Below, piece by piece: positions 54,066 through 64,000 of a DNA stretch of 64,000 nt (its first letter is position 1; every line of letters begins with the position of its first letter). The position numbers were made by a program, and so were the translations under genes. Source of the stretch: Anderseniella sp963700885 (GTDB taxonomy: Bacteria; Pseudomonadota; Alphaproteobacteria; Rhizobiales; Aestuariivirgaceae); NCBI GenBank assembly GCA_963700885.1, contig CAVOZJ010000024.1:176661-240660 (forward strand), given 5' to 3'. The notes under the pieces are model-generated. The model made no database searches. It was not told the DNA's origin and saw only the letters and a list, made by a program, of their open reading frames with translations.

Positions 54066-55397
54066 ATGGTTGCGAAAACGGAAGACCTCGACTATGCGAC
54101 AGAATATGTTTCTGCTCTGCATTCGCAGGTTCCGCGCACACTCAGGGTCCTGGTCATGATGGCGTTCATGGCCATTGTGGTATTTGTCGCATGGGCCGCA
54201 TGGGCGAAGCTGGACGAAGTTGCCCGTGGTGATGGACGTGTCGTAACGTCGGGCAAGAACCAGCTTCTGCAAAGCCTCGAAGGCGGCATCGTAAAGGAGA
54301 TTTTTGTCAAAACCGGTGACAGAGTGCGCCAGGGCGATGTGTTGATCCGCATCGACGATACCGGTTTCTCATCCAATTTGGGGGAAGTTGAGTCCAAACA
54401 ACTCTACCTGCTGTCGCAAATTGCACGGCTGCAACACGAAACCCAACCCGATATGACCGGTGAACCGGTGTTTCCGGAAGGCGTCAAGCTGCGCGCGCCT
54501 GCGGTTGTCGAGAGTGAGTTGCGCCTGTTTCGGGCAAGACAAAAAAGTCTAGAAGTCCAGCAACAGATACTGGCAGAGCAGGTGGCACAGAAAACCCTCG
54601 AGTTGCGGGAGACCAGGACCAATCTTGTTCGCCTGCAGGATAACCTGAAGCTGGCTCTGGAGGAGGAGGAACTGAAGAAACCGCTGGCCCGTTCCGGTGT
54701 GGTGCCCAGGACCGATGTAATCCGCCTGCAACGTGAAATAGCCGACCTGCGGGGCCAGATCGGAGTGGCGAATGAGAGTGTGCCCAGAATAGAGGCCGGC
54801 ATCCGCGAAGCCGAGGCTAAAGTCAGCGAGCAGAAACTGCGCTACCTTCAGGAGGCTGAAGCAGAGTTGGGGCAACGCAGCGCCGAACTTGCGATTGTCG
54901 AGGAAGGCATCCGGGCCGTCCGGGACAGGGTCAATCGAGCTGATATAAAAGCGCCGGTGGATGGCATTGTGAATGCCCTGAATGTCAATACTGTGGGTGG
55001 AGTCGTGCGCGCCGGCGAAATTCTGGCCGAGATCGTACCGCTTGAAGATGCACTGCGGATCGAGGCACGCATCAGGCCGAGTGACATAGCGTTTGTGCAC
55101 CCGGATCAGACCGCACTGGTGAAGATAACGGCTTATGATTTTTCGATTTATGGCGGCCTTGAAGGCCGGGTCGAGAAAATTTCACCAGACAGCGCTGTCG
55201 ATAAATCAACGCGCGAGGTCTATTATACCGTAACTGTCAAGACGCTATCGAACCAGCTGGCCGGGAAGAACCAGAACCTTTCGATATTTCCGGGAATGGT
55301 CGCAAGTGTGGACATTCTCACCGGGAAGAAGAGCGTTCTTGATTACCTGCTCAAACCGATCAACAAGGCCAGATCGGAAGCGTTACGGGAACGTTAG
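54066..55397 (+). CDS. Type I secretion membrane-fusion protein (HlyD/PrtE family)
   Basis: This 443-residue periplasmic adaptor links an inner-membrane ABC exporter to an outer-membrane TolC channel. It has one N-terminal transmembrane segment (LVMMAFMAIVVFVAWAAWA, near 30-48), the lipoyl half-motif LQSLEGGIVKEIFVKTGDRVRQGDVLIRIDD (near 77-107), a long coiled coil (140-295) and the second half-motif RADIKAPVDGIVNALNVNTVGGVVRAGEILAEIVP. The HlyD C-terminal beta domain follows (ALVKITAYDFSIYGGLEGRVEKISPD). No ABC transporter gene is adjacent on the left. Its neighbour is a convergent RTX adhesin, a plausible cargo. Confidence 0.9.
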   Translation: MVAKTEDLDYATEYVSALHSQVPRTLRVLVMMAFMAIVVFVAWAAWAKLDEVARGDGRVVTSGKNQLLQSLEGGIVKEIFVKTGDRVRQGDVLIRIDDTGFSSNLGEVESKQLYLLSQIARLQHETQPDMTGEPVFPEGVKLRAPAVVESELRLFRARQKSLEVQQQILAEQVAQKTLELRETRTNLVRLQDNLKLALEEEELKKPLARSGVVPRTDVIRLQREIADLRGQIGVANESVPRIEAGIREAEAKVSEQKLRYLQEAEAELGQRSAELAIVEEGIRAVRDRVNRADIKAPVDGIVNALNVNTVGGVVRAGEILAEIVPLEDALRIEARIRPSDIAFVHPDQTALVKITAYDFSIYGGLEGRVEKISPDSAVDKSTREVYYTVTVKTLSNQLAGKNQNLSIFPGMVASVDILTGKKSVLDYLLKPINKARSEALRER

Positions 55398-55524
55398 GCG
55401 TTCTATTGTTGCCGAGCGTGCCATGGGTGCGGGTAAATTTCTCCCGTGAGGCAGTCTTGGTACTTGTTTTCAGTTGGCCCGCTGACAATGGACGACAAGG
55501 TTTGAATGTTCCGCGGATTTTTGT

Positions 55525-57393
55525 CTATACGACATACGAATTGTAATCGTTGACTGTGACCTCCAACCCATCATTAATGATTATCAAGCTACCCAATTGT
55601 GCCGGCTGACTGCCATCTGTCGTAACTTGCGCTATTTGAACCAATGGAGTCCCGTCACCGCCGCCCGTCTTGTCAAAGTAGAGACTACCGGTTGCTCCGT
55701 CATAGACGACTTCCCCAATCGCGTGGTCATCAAACAACAGCGATAAATCTATACTGTCTTGTTCGAGACCTGTGCCCAGATTGATGTAATCTTCAATCAG
55801 ATCCACGTCAGTAAATGCGTTGTTATCAAATTTGTACGTGTCGTTTCCGGGACCGCCAACGAGTATATCCTGCCCCTCCTTTCCGTTTATTGTATCGTTG
55901 CCATCCAATCCGAACAGCACGTTTGCAAGTTCGTCACCTTCCAGTATGTCAGAGACAGCGGTGCCTTCGAAAACTGTTTCAATTATATCAACTCCTACCA
56001 CTGTAAGGGTGAATCCACCGCCGCCTGCGTTGTTAACTTCAACAGCACTAAAGGAAAAACCATCGATACCTTCGAAGCCGATCAGGGTTCCACTGACGGC
56101 GCCCTGGATAATGATTGCGCCACTACTACTGATTGATACTGTGGGCGTTCCGCTGCCCGCAGTGACTATGTTCAGGTAGCTGTCCAGATCGGTTCCGAAA
56201 GCCTTCAGATCTATGGCTGCGCCATTGTCATCATAGAGGATAATTTCCAGGTTGGTGGGTGTGGCGCCTTGTTTCTGGAAAATCTCGATGCCAAACTCGC
56301 TGGCATGAAGGTAGGCTCCCTCGAATTCAATCCCCTGGCCATTGCTTGCTGTTACGCTTGTACGGAATGCAAAAGTCAGGCTTTCACCGACATCAATTTG
56401 ACTGCCCTGGCCCTGGCCGACCGTTAGCTCATTGTTGTTTACAAATATCCCGGTATCCGGATCGCTCGGTTTGATGGTCATGCCAATCAGTCCATCGTTG
56501 GCGATAGACACAAACCGACCAGCCTTGTCGCCGATTACATTTCCACCCCAACTGGTAAAGACCACGTCGAAGGTAAAGGGAAGTCCGTCGACAGCGGACA
56601 GCGTCACTGTGGCTGTGTCTTTAAGTCCGCCTGTGTCTGCTATTGTATACTCAAACTCGGTCTGGAAACTGGAGAAGCTCGTATCAATAGGCTGAACCGG
56701 AGTATAAGTTAACGTCCCATCTAAGTTCAGCGTGATTTGCGCCCCATCTGCCAATGCAACTGTTTGGCCGGCAATGATTGCAAGTCCTGCAACAGCTGTT
56801 ATGGTCAATGTGTCGTTTGCATCAATGTCCTTGTCATTGAAGAGAGGATTGAGCGTAACGGATGTGACCTGTCCGTTGGAATTGGTTGCCGTATTGCCAG
56901 CTCCCAGGGTTATAAAGTCATTGACGGCATCGGGAGCATCGTTGACCGGATCGACATCGAAGGTGATGGTGTTGGGGCTCTGGTCGGTATCCTCACCGCC
57001 GTTTGCAGTACCGCCGTCATCGATCACCTGGAATGTGAAATTGGCGTAGCCGTCGCCGTTCTCGTTGGCGGCCGGAGTGTAGACGAGGTTTGCCAGATCG
57101 CCCACGGCAATGATCTGGTCGGCCGTCACCGCCACATTGTTCAGTTCCAGCGTGCCGGTCGCCGGAAGGGTGGTGATCATCACCGACTGGAAGGTGTCGG
57201 GCGAGGCGTCATTGGGATCGCTAAAGCCGAAGTCACCGGCAGCGAAGGTGTGGCTGCCGTCTTCGTTGATGGTGATGGTGTTGTCGGTGCCTGCCGGGGC
57301 ATCGTTGACCGGATCGACATCGAAGGTGATGGTGTTGGGGCTCTGGTCGGTATCCTCACCGCCGTTTGCAGTACCGCCGTCATCGATCACCTG
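55525..57393 (-). CDS. Giant RTX adhesin, C-terminal part (type I secretion substrate)
   Basis: The final 620 residues of a very long surface protein. In order: one full and one partial cadherin/VCBS-like repeat; a different repeat with NDKDIDANDTLTITAV and FEYTIADTGGLKDTATVTL; an unrecognised beta-rich domain of about 240 residues (FDVVFTSWGGNVIGDKAGR to VGVDIIETVF); calcium-binding RTX nonapeptides (GLDGNDTINGKEGQDILVGGPGNDTYKF); and a C-terminal signal region like the VCA0849-type type I secretion target. As written it is cut from the repeat array by one missing base at about 57394; it should be read as one gene with the array. HlyD at 54066 is convergent and may export it. Confidence 0.85.
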   Translation of the reverse strand, partial: QVIDDGGTANGGEDTDQSPNTITFDVDPVNDAPAGTDNTITINEDGSHTFAAGDFGFSDPNDASPDTFQSVMITTLPATGTLELNNVAVTADQIIAVGDLANLVYTPAANENGDGYANFTFQVIDDGGTANGGEDTDQSPNTITFDVDPVNDAPDAVNDFITLGAGNTATNSNGQVTSVTLNPLFNDKDIDANDTLTITAVAGLAIIAGQTVALADGAQITLNLDGTLTYTPVQPIDTSFSSFQTEFEYTIADTGGLKDTATVTLSAVDGLPFTFDVVFTSWGGNVIGDKAGRFVSIANDGLIGMTIKPSDPDTGIFVNNNELTVGQGQGSQIDVGESLTFAFRTSVTASNGQGIEFEGAYLHASEFGIEIFQKQGATPTNLEIILYDDNGAAIDLKAFGTDLDSYLNIVTAGSGTPTVSISSSGAIIIQGAVSGTLIGFEGIDGFSFSAVEVNNAGGGGFTLTVVGVDIIETVFEGTAVSDILEGDELANVLFGLDGNDTINGKEGQDILVGGPGNDTYKFDNNAFTDVDLIEDYINLGTGLEQDSIDLSLLFDDHAIGEVVYDGATGSLYFDKTGGGDGTPLVQIAQVTTDGSQPAQLGSLIIINDGLEVTVNDYNSYVV

Positions 57394-60300
57394 GATGTGA
57401 AATTGGCGTAGCCGTCGCCGTCTGCATCGATCACCTGGAATGTGAAATTGGCGTAGCCGTCGCCGTTCTCGTTGGCGGCCGGAGTGTAGACGAGGTTTGC
57501 CAGATCGCCCACGGCAATGATCTGGTCGGCCGTCACCGCCACATTGTTCAGTTCCAGCGTGCCGGTCGCCGGAAGGGTGGTGATCATCACCGACTGGAAG
57601 GTGTCGGGCGAGGCGTCATTGGGATCGCTAAAGCCGAAGTCACCGGCAGCGAAGGTGTGGCTGCCGTCTTCGTTGATGGTGATGGTGTTGTCGGTGCCTG
57701 CCGGGGCATCGTTGACCGGATCGACATCGAAGGTGATGGTGTTGGGGCTCTGGTCGGTATCCTCACCGCCGTTTGCAGTACCGCCGTCATCGATCACCTG
57801 GAATGTGAAATTGGCGTAGCCGTCGCCGTTCTCGTTGGCGGCCGGAGTGTAGACGAGGTTTGCCAGATCGCCCACGGCAATGATCTGGTCGGCCGTCACC
57901 GCCACATTGTTCAGTTCCAGCGTGCCGGTCGCCGGAAGGGTGGTGATCATCACCGACTGGAAGGTGTCGGGCGAGGCGTCATTGGGATCGCTAAAGCCGA
58001 AGTCACCGGCAGCGAAGGTGTGGCTGCCGTCTTCGTTGATGGTGATGGTGTTGTCGGTGCCTGCCGGGGCATCGTTGACCGGATCGACATCGAAGGTGAT
58101 GGTGTTGGGGCTCTGGTCGGTATCCTCACCGCCGTTTGCAGTACCGCCGTCATCGATCACCTGGAATGTGAAATTGGCGTAGCCGTCGCCGTTCTCGTTG
58201 GCGGCCGGAGTGTAGACGAGGTTTGCCAGATCGCCCACGGCAATGATCTGGTCGGCCGTCACCGCCACATTGTTCAGTTCCAGCGTGCCGGTCGCCGGAA
58301 GGGTGGTGATCATCACCGACTGGAAGGTGTCGGGCGAGGCGTCATTGGGATCGCTAAAGCCGAAGTCACCGGCAGCGAAGGTGTGGCTGCCGTCTTCGTT
58401 GATGGTGATGGTGTTGTCGGTGCCTGCCGGGGCATCGTTGACCGGATCGACATCGAAGGTGATGGTGTTGGGGCTCTGGTCGGTATCCTCACCGCCGTTT
58501 GCAGTACCGCCGTCATCGATCACCTGGAATGTGAAATTGGCGTAGCCGTCGCCGTTCTCGTTGGCGGCCGGAGTGTAGACGAGGTTTGCCAGATCGCCCA
58601 CGGCAATGATCTGGTCGGCCGTCACCGCCACATTGTTCAGTTCCAGCGTGCCGGTCGCCGGAAGGGTGGTGATCATCACCGACTGGAAGGTGTCGGGCGA
58701 GGCGTCATTGGGATCGCTAAAGCCGAAGTCACCGGCAGCGAAGGTGTGGCTGCCGTCTTCGTTGATGGTGATGGTGTTGTCGGTGCCTGCCGGGGCATCG
58801 TTGACCGGATCGACATCGAAGGTGATGGTGTTGGGGCTCTGGTCGGTATCCTCACCGCCGTTTGCAGTACCGCCGTCATCGATCACCTGGAATGTGAAAT
58901 TGGCGTAGCCGTCGCCGTTCTCGTTGGCGGCCGGAGTGTAGACGAGGTTTGCCAGATCGCCCACGGCAATGATCTGGTCGGCCGTCACCGCCACATTGTT
59001 CAGTTCCAGCGTGCCGGTCGCCGGAAGGGTGGTGATCATCACCGACTGGAAGGTGTCGGGCGAGGCGTCATTGGGATCGCTAAAGCCGAAGTCACCGGCA
59101 GCGAAGGTGTGGCTGCCGTCTTCGTTGATGGTGATGGTGTTGTCGGTGCCTGCCGGGGCATCGTTGACCGGATCGACATCGAAGGTGATGGTGTTGGGGC
59201 TCTGGTCGGTATCCTCACCGCCGTTTGCAGTACCGCCGTCATCGATCACCTGGAATGTGAAATTGGCGTAGCCGTCGCCGTTCTCGTTGGCGGCCGGAGT
59301 GTAGACGAGGTTTGCCAGATCGCCCACGGCAATGATCTGGTCGGCCGTCACCGCCACATTGTTCAGTTCCAGCGTGCCGGTCGCCGGAAGGGTGGTGATC
59401 ATCACCGACTGGAAGGTGTCGGGCGAGGCGTCATTGGGATCGCTAAAGCCGAAGTCACCGGCAGCGAAGGTGTGGCTGCCGTCTTCGTTGATGGTGATGG
59501 TGTTGTCGGTGCCTGCCGGGGCATCGTTGACCGGATCGACATCGAAGGTGATGGTGTTGGGGCTCTGGTCGGTATCCTCACCGCCGTTTGCAGTACCGCC
59601 GTCATCGATCACCTGGAATGTGAAATTGGCGTAGCCGTCGCCGTTCTCGTTGGCGGCCGGAGTGTAGACGAGGTTTGCCAGATCGCCCACGGCAATGATC
59701 TGGTCGGCCGTCACCGCCACATTGTTCAGTTCCAGCGTGCCGGTCGCCGGAAGGGTGGTGATCATCACCGACTGGAAGGTGTCGGGCGAGGCGTCATTGG
59801 GATCGCTAAAGCCGAAGTCACCGGCAGCGAAGGTGTGGCTGCCGTCTTCGTTGATGGTGATGGTGTTGTCGGTGCCTGCCGGGGCATCGTTGACCGGATC
59901 GACATCGAAGGTGATGGTGTTGGGGCTCTGGTCGGTATCCTCACCGCCGTTTGCAGTACCGCCGTCATCGATCACCTGGAATGTGAAATTGGCGTAGCCG
60001 TCGCCGTTCTCGTTGGCGGCCGGAGTGTAGACGAGGTTTGCCAGATCGCCCACGGCAATGATCTGGTCGGCCGTCACCGCCACATTGTTCAGTTCCAGCG
60101 TGCCGGTCGCCGGAAGGGTGGTGATCATCACCGACTGGAAGGTGTCGGGCGAGGCGTCATTGGGATCGCTAAAGCCGAAGTCACCGGCAGCGAAGGTGTG
60201 GCTGCCGTCTTCGTTGATGGTGATGGTGTTGTCGGTGCCTGCCGGGGCATCGTTGACCGGATCGACATCGAAGGTGATGGTGTTGGGGCTCTGGTCGGTA

Positions 60301-63300
60301 TCCTCACCGCCGTTTGCAGTACCGCCGTCATCGATCACCTGGAATGTGAAATTGGCGTAGCCGTCGCCGTTCTCGTTGGCGGCCGGAGTGTAGACGAGGT
60401 TTGCCAGATCGCCCACGGCAATGATCTGGTCGGCCGTCACCGCCACATTGTTCAGTTCCAGCGTGCCGGTCGCCGGAAGGGTGGTGATCATCACCGACTG
60501 GAAGGTGTCGGGCGAGGCGTCATTGGGATCGCTAAAGCCGAAGTCACCGGCAGCGAAGGTGTGGCTGCCGTCTTCGTTGATGGTGATGGTGTTGTCGGTG
60601 CCTGCCGGGGCATCGTTGACCGGATCGACATCGAAGGTGATGGTGTTGGGGCTCTGGTCGGTATCCTCACCGCCGTTTGCAGTACCGCCGTCATCGATCA
60701 CCTGGAATGTGAAATTGGCGTAGCCGTCGCCGTTCTCGTTGGCGGCCGGAGTGTAGACGAGGTTTGCCAGATCGCCCACGGCAATGATCTGGTCGGCCGT
60801 CACCGCCACATTGTTCAGTTCCAGCGTGCCGGTCGCCGGAAGGGTGGTGATCATCACCGACTGGAAGGTGTCGGGCGAGGCGTCATTGGGATCGCTAAAG
60901 CCGAAGTCACCGGCAGCGAAGGTGTGGCTGCCGTCTTCGTTGATGGTGATGGTGTTGTCGGTGCCTGCCGGGGCATCGTTGACCGGATCGACATCGAAGG
61001 TGATGGTGTTGGGGCTCTGGTCGGTATCCTCACCGCCGTTTGCAGTACCGCCGTCATCGATCACCTGGAATGTGAAATTGGCGTAGCCGTCGCCGTTCTC
61101 GTTGGCGGCCGGAGTGTAGACGAGGTTTGCCAGATCGCCCACGGCAATGATCTGGTCGGCCGTCACCGCCACATTGTTCAGTTCCAGCGTGCCGGTCGCC
61201 GGAAGGGTGGTGATCATCACCGACTGGAAGGTGTCGGGCGAGGCGTCATTGGGATCGCTAAAGCCGAAGTCACCGGCAGCGAAGGTGTGGCTGCCGTCTT
61301 CGTTGATGGTGATGGTGTTGTCGGTGCCTGCCGGGGCATCGTTGACCGGATCGACATCGAAGGTGATGGTGTTGGGGCTCTGGTCGGTATCCTCACCGCC
61401 GTTTGCAGTACCGCCGTCATCGATCACCTGGAATGTGAAATTGGCGTAGCCGTCGCCGTTCTCGTTGGCGGCCGGAGTGTAGACGAGGTTTGCCAGATCG
61501 CCCACGGCAATGATCTGGTCGGCCGTCACCGCCACATTGTTCAGTTCCAGCGTGCCGGTCGCCGGAAGGGTGGTGATCATCACCGACTGGAAGGTGTCGG
61601 GCGAGGCGTCATTGGGATCGCTAAAGCCGAAGTCACCGGCAGCGAAGGTGTGGCTGCCGTCTTCGTTGATGGTGATGGTGTTGTCGGTGCCTGCCGGGGC
61701 ATCGTTGACCGGATCGACATCGAAGGTGATGGTGTTGGGGCTCTGGTCGGTATCCTCACCGCCGTTTGCAGTACCGCCGTCATCGATCACCTGGAATGTG
61801 AAATTGGCGTAGCCGTCGCCGTTCTCGTTGGCGGCCGGAGTGTAGACGAGGTTTGCCAGATCGCCCACGGCAATGATCTGGTCGGCCGTCACCGCCACAT
61901 TGTTCAGTTCCAGCGTGCCGGTCGCCGGAAGGGTGGTGATCATCACCGACTGGAAGGTGTCGGGCGAGGCGTCATTGGGATCGCTGAAGCCGAAGTCACC
62001 GGCAGCGAAGGTGTGGCTGCCGTCTTCGTTGATGGTGATGGTGTTGTCGGTGCCTGCCGGGGCATCGTTGACCGGATCGACATCGAAGGTGATGGTGTTG
62101 GGGCTCTGGTCGGTATCCTCACCGCCGTTTGCAGTACCGCCGTCATCGATCACCTGGAATGTGAAATTGGCGTAGCCGTCGCCGTTCTCGTTGGCGGCCG
62201 GAGTGTAGACGAGGTTTGCCAGATCGCCCACGGCAATGATCTGGTCGGCCGTCACCGCCACATTGTTCAGTTCCAGCGTGCCGGTCGCCGGAAGGGTGGT
62301 GATCATCACCGACTGGAAGGTGTCGGGCGAGGCGTCATTGGGATCGCTAAAGCCGAAGTCACCGGCAGCGAAGGTGTGGCTGCCGTCTTCGTTGATGGTG
62401 ATGGTGTTGTCGGTGCCTGCCGGGGCATCGTTGACCGGATCGACATCGAAGGTGATGGTGTTGGGGCTCTGGTCGGTATCCTCACCGCCGTTTGCAGTAC
62501 CGCCGTCATCGATCACCTGGAATGTGAAATTGGCGTAGCCGTCGCCGTTCTCGTTGGCGGCCGGAGTGTAGACGAGGTTTGCCAGATCGCCCACGGCAAT
62601 GATCTGGTCGGCCGTCACCGCCACATTGTTCAGTTCCAGCGTGCCGGTCGCCGGAAGGGTGGTGATCATCACCGACTGGAAGGTGTCGGGCGAGGCGTCA
62701 TTGGGATCGCTAAAGCCGAAGTCACCGGCAGCGAAGGTGTGGCTGCCGTCTTCGTTGATGGTGATGGTGTTGTCGGTGCCTGCCGGGGCATCGTTGACCG
62801 GATCGACATCGAAGGTGATGGTGTTGGGGCTCTGGTCGGTATCCTCACCGCCGTTTGCAGTACCGCCGTCATCGATCACCTGGAATGTGAAATTGGCGTA
62901 GCCGTCGCCGTTCTCGTTGGCGGCCGGAGTGTAGACGAGGTTTGCCAGATCGCCCACGGCAATGATCTGGTCGGCCGTCACCGCCACATTGTTCAGTTCC
63001 AGCGTGCCGGTCGCCGGAAGGGTGGTGATCATCACCGACTGGAAGGTGTCGGGCGAGGCGTCATTGGGATCGCTAAAGCCGAAGTCACCGGCAGCGAAGG
63101 TGTGGCTGCCGTCTTCGTTGATGGTGATGGTGTTGTCGGTGCCTGCCGGGGCATCGTTGACCGGATCGACATCGAAGGTGATGGTGTTGGGGCTCTGGTC
63201 GGTATCCTCACCGCCGTTTGCAGTACCGCCGTCATCGATCACCTGGAATGTGAAATTGGCGTAGCCGTCGCCGTTCTCGTTGGCGGCCGGAGTGTAGACG

Positions 63301-64000
63301 AGGTTTGCCAGATCGCCCACGGCAATGATCTGGTCGGCCGTCACCGCCACATTGTTCAGTTCCAGCGTGCCGGTCGCCGGAAGGGTGGTGATCATCACCG
63401 ACTGGAAGGTGTCGGGCGAGGCGTCATTGGGATCGCTAAAGCCGAAGTCACCGGCAGCGAAGGTGTGGCTGCCGTCTTCGTTGATGGTGATGGTGTTGTC
63501 GGTGCCTGCCGGGGCATCGTTGACCGGATCGACATCGAAGGTGATGGTGTTGGGGCTCTGGTCGGTATCCTCACCGCCGTTTGCAGTACCGCCGTCATCG
63601 ATCACCTGGAATGTGAAATTGGCGTAGCCGTCGCCGTTCTCGTTGGCGGCCGGAGTGTAGACGAGGTTTGCCAGATCGCCCACGGCAATGATCTGGTCGG
63701 CCGTCACCGCCACATTGTTCAGTTCCAGCGTGCCGGTCGCCGGAAGGGTGGTGATCATCACCGACTGGAAGGTGTCGGGCGAGGCGTCATTGGGATCGCT
63801 AAAGCCGAAGTCACCGGCAGCGAAGGTGTGGCTGCCGTCTTCGTTGATGGTGATGGTGTTGTCGGTGCCTGCCGGGGCATCGTTGACCGGATCGACGGTG
63901 ATGGTGTTGGGGCTCTGGTCGGTATCCTCACCGCCGTTTGCAGTACCGCCGTCATCGATCACCTGCATGTGAAATTGGCGTAGCCGTCGCCGTTCTCGTT
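56936..64000. repeat. 363-bp tandem repeat array (about 19 units)
   Basis: The same 363-bp unit recurs at exactly 363-base steps from 57517 to 63688 (18 anchor points), plus one earlier anchor at 57110, offset by 407 because of a 44-bp partial duplication at about 57394-57437. Reading through, the only base change seen between these units before the last is A to G at 61986. The array starts at 56936 and continues beyond 64000. Both strands stay open through it; only the minus strand encodes a recognisable protein. Confidence 0.95.
57394..64000 (-). CDS. Giant RTX adhesin, repeat region (partial, continues off the window)
   Basis: An uninterrupted minus-strand frame spans 57387-63968: about eighteen copies of a 121-residue unit. 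Each has VNDAPAGTDNTITINEDGSH, FGFSDPNDASPDTFQSVMIT, TGTLELNNVAVTADQIIAVG and PAANENGDGYANFTFQVIDDGG blocks, the layout of bacterial cadherin/VCBS-like beta-sandwich repeats, with acidic D-x-N-D positions suited to calcium. The N terminus lies outside. At 63965-63966 and 57394 the same TTCCAG in the unit has lost a base, and each loss closes the frame. The unit near 63896 lacks two codons (Phe-Asp). The product is predicted to be exported and to hold cells to surfaces or to one another. Confidence 0.85.

Noticed and set aside
57110..63972. Periodic 100- and 67-codon open frames inside the array
   Set aside because: They recur once per unit in other frames and are shadows of the repeat.
57366..63983. 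A 2205-codon open frame on the plus strand through the repeat array
   Set aside because: It is the antisense of the adhesin repeats. A 363-base unit (a multiple of three) with no stop in this frame stays open by repetition. The translation has no family likeness, while the minus strand gives a standard cadherin/VCBS-like unit joined to RTX motifs.
56936..64000. CRISPR array
   Set aside because: The period is long (363 bp), there are no spacers between copies, and the unit is a coding one.

Overview
This window is a chromosomal segment of an alphaproteobacterium, most likely in the order Hyphomicrobiales (Rhizobiales). The reasons are the gene order rplL-rpoBC-rpsLG-fusA-tuf-S10/spc/alpha operons, followed by rplQ-htrA-rarA and crcB-rluC-HAD-atp12; a DUF2852 protein; a TetR/CrcB/RluC block; a propionyl-CoA carboxylase pair; and CTAGAGC-type intergenic palindromes like those of rhizobia. 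No genus is assigned.

Region 1 (1-29153) is the transcription/translation super-cluster: the end of rplL, rpoB, rpoC, a small unknown gene, a VOC protein on the other strand, then rpsL, rpsG, fusA, tuf and the S10-spc-alpha ribosomal genes with secY, adk and rpoA, ending with rplQ and a clear terminator. Two copies of a roughly 103-bp double-hairpin repeat sit in the rplL-rpoB and rplO-secY gaps.

Region 2 (29258-43526) is mixed housekeeping: a PaaI-type thioesterase, a membrane-anchored FHA-like/trypsin-like protein broken by one base, HtrA, RarA, a DUF2189 membrane protein, a creatinase, DUF2852, TetR, CrcB, an RluA-family pseudouridine synthase, a HAD phosphatase, Atp12, PccB (two compensating frameshifts), a secreted small protein and a frameshifted YjbR protein.

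Region 3 (43628-51717) holds a leftward cueR-tauD-rimO cluster with a CueR-type operator, a divergent M20 amidohydrolase plus creatinase-fold M24 pair, PccA and LipB.

Region 4 (51829-53762) is a degenerate 1.85-kb integrated element. tRNA-Leu(GAG) supplies one end, an exact 19-bp copy of the tRNA 3' end marks the other, a truncated integrase lies inside next to the tRNA, and the cargo is one intact VPLPA-CTERM surface-sorting protein plus remnants of relatives.

Region 5 (54066-64000) holds a type I secretion membrane-fusion protein (HlyD family) and, convergent to it, the C-terminal part of a giant RTX adhesin. The adhesin carries about 19 copies of a 363-bp (121-residue) cadherin/VCBS-like unit that are almost identical at the DNA level and run off the window edge.

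A cross-cutting point is that single-base indels interrupt several otherwise well-conserved genes (serine protease, pccB twice, yjbR, the adhesin, perhaps adk). This pattern suggests residual assembly error at least as much as real decay.
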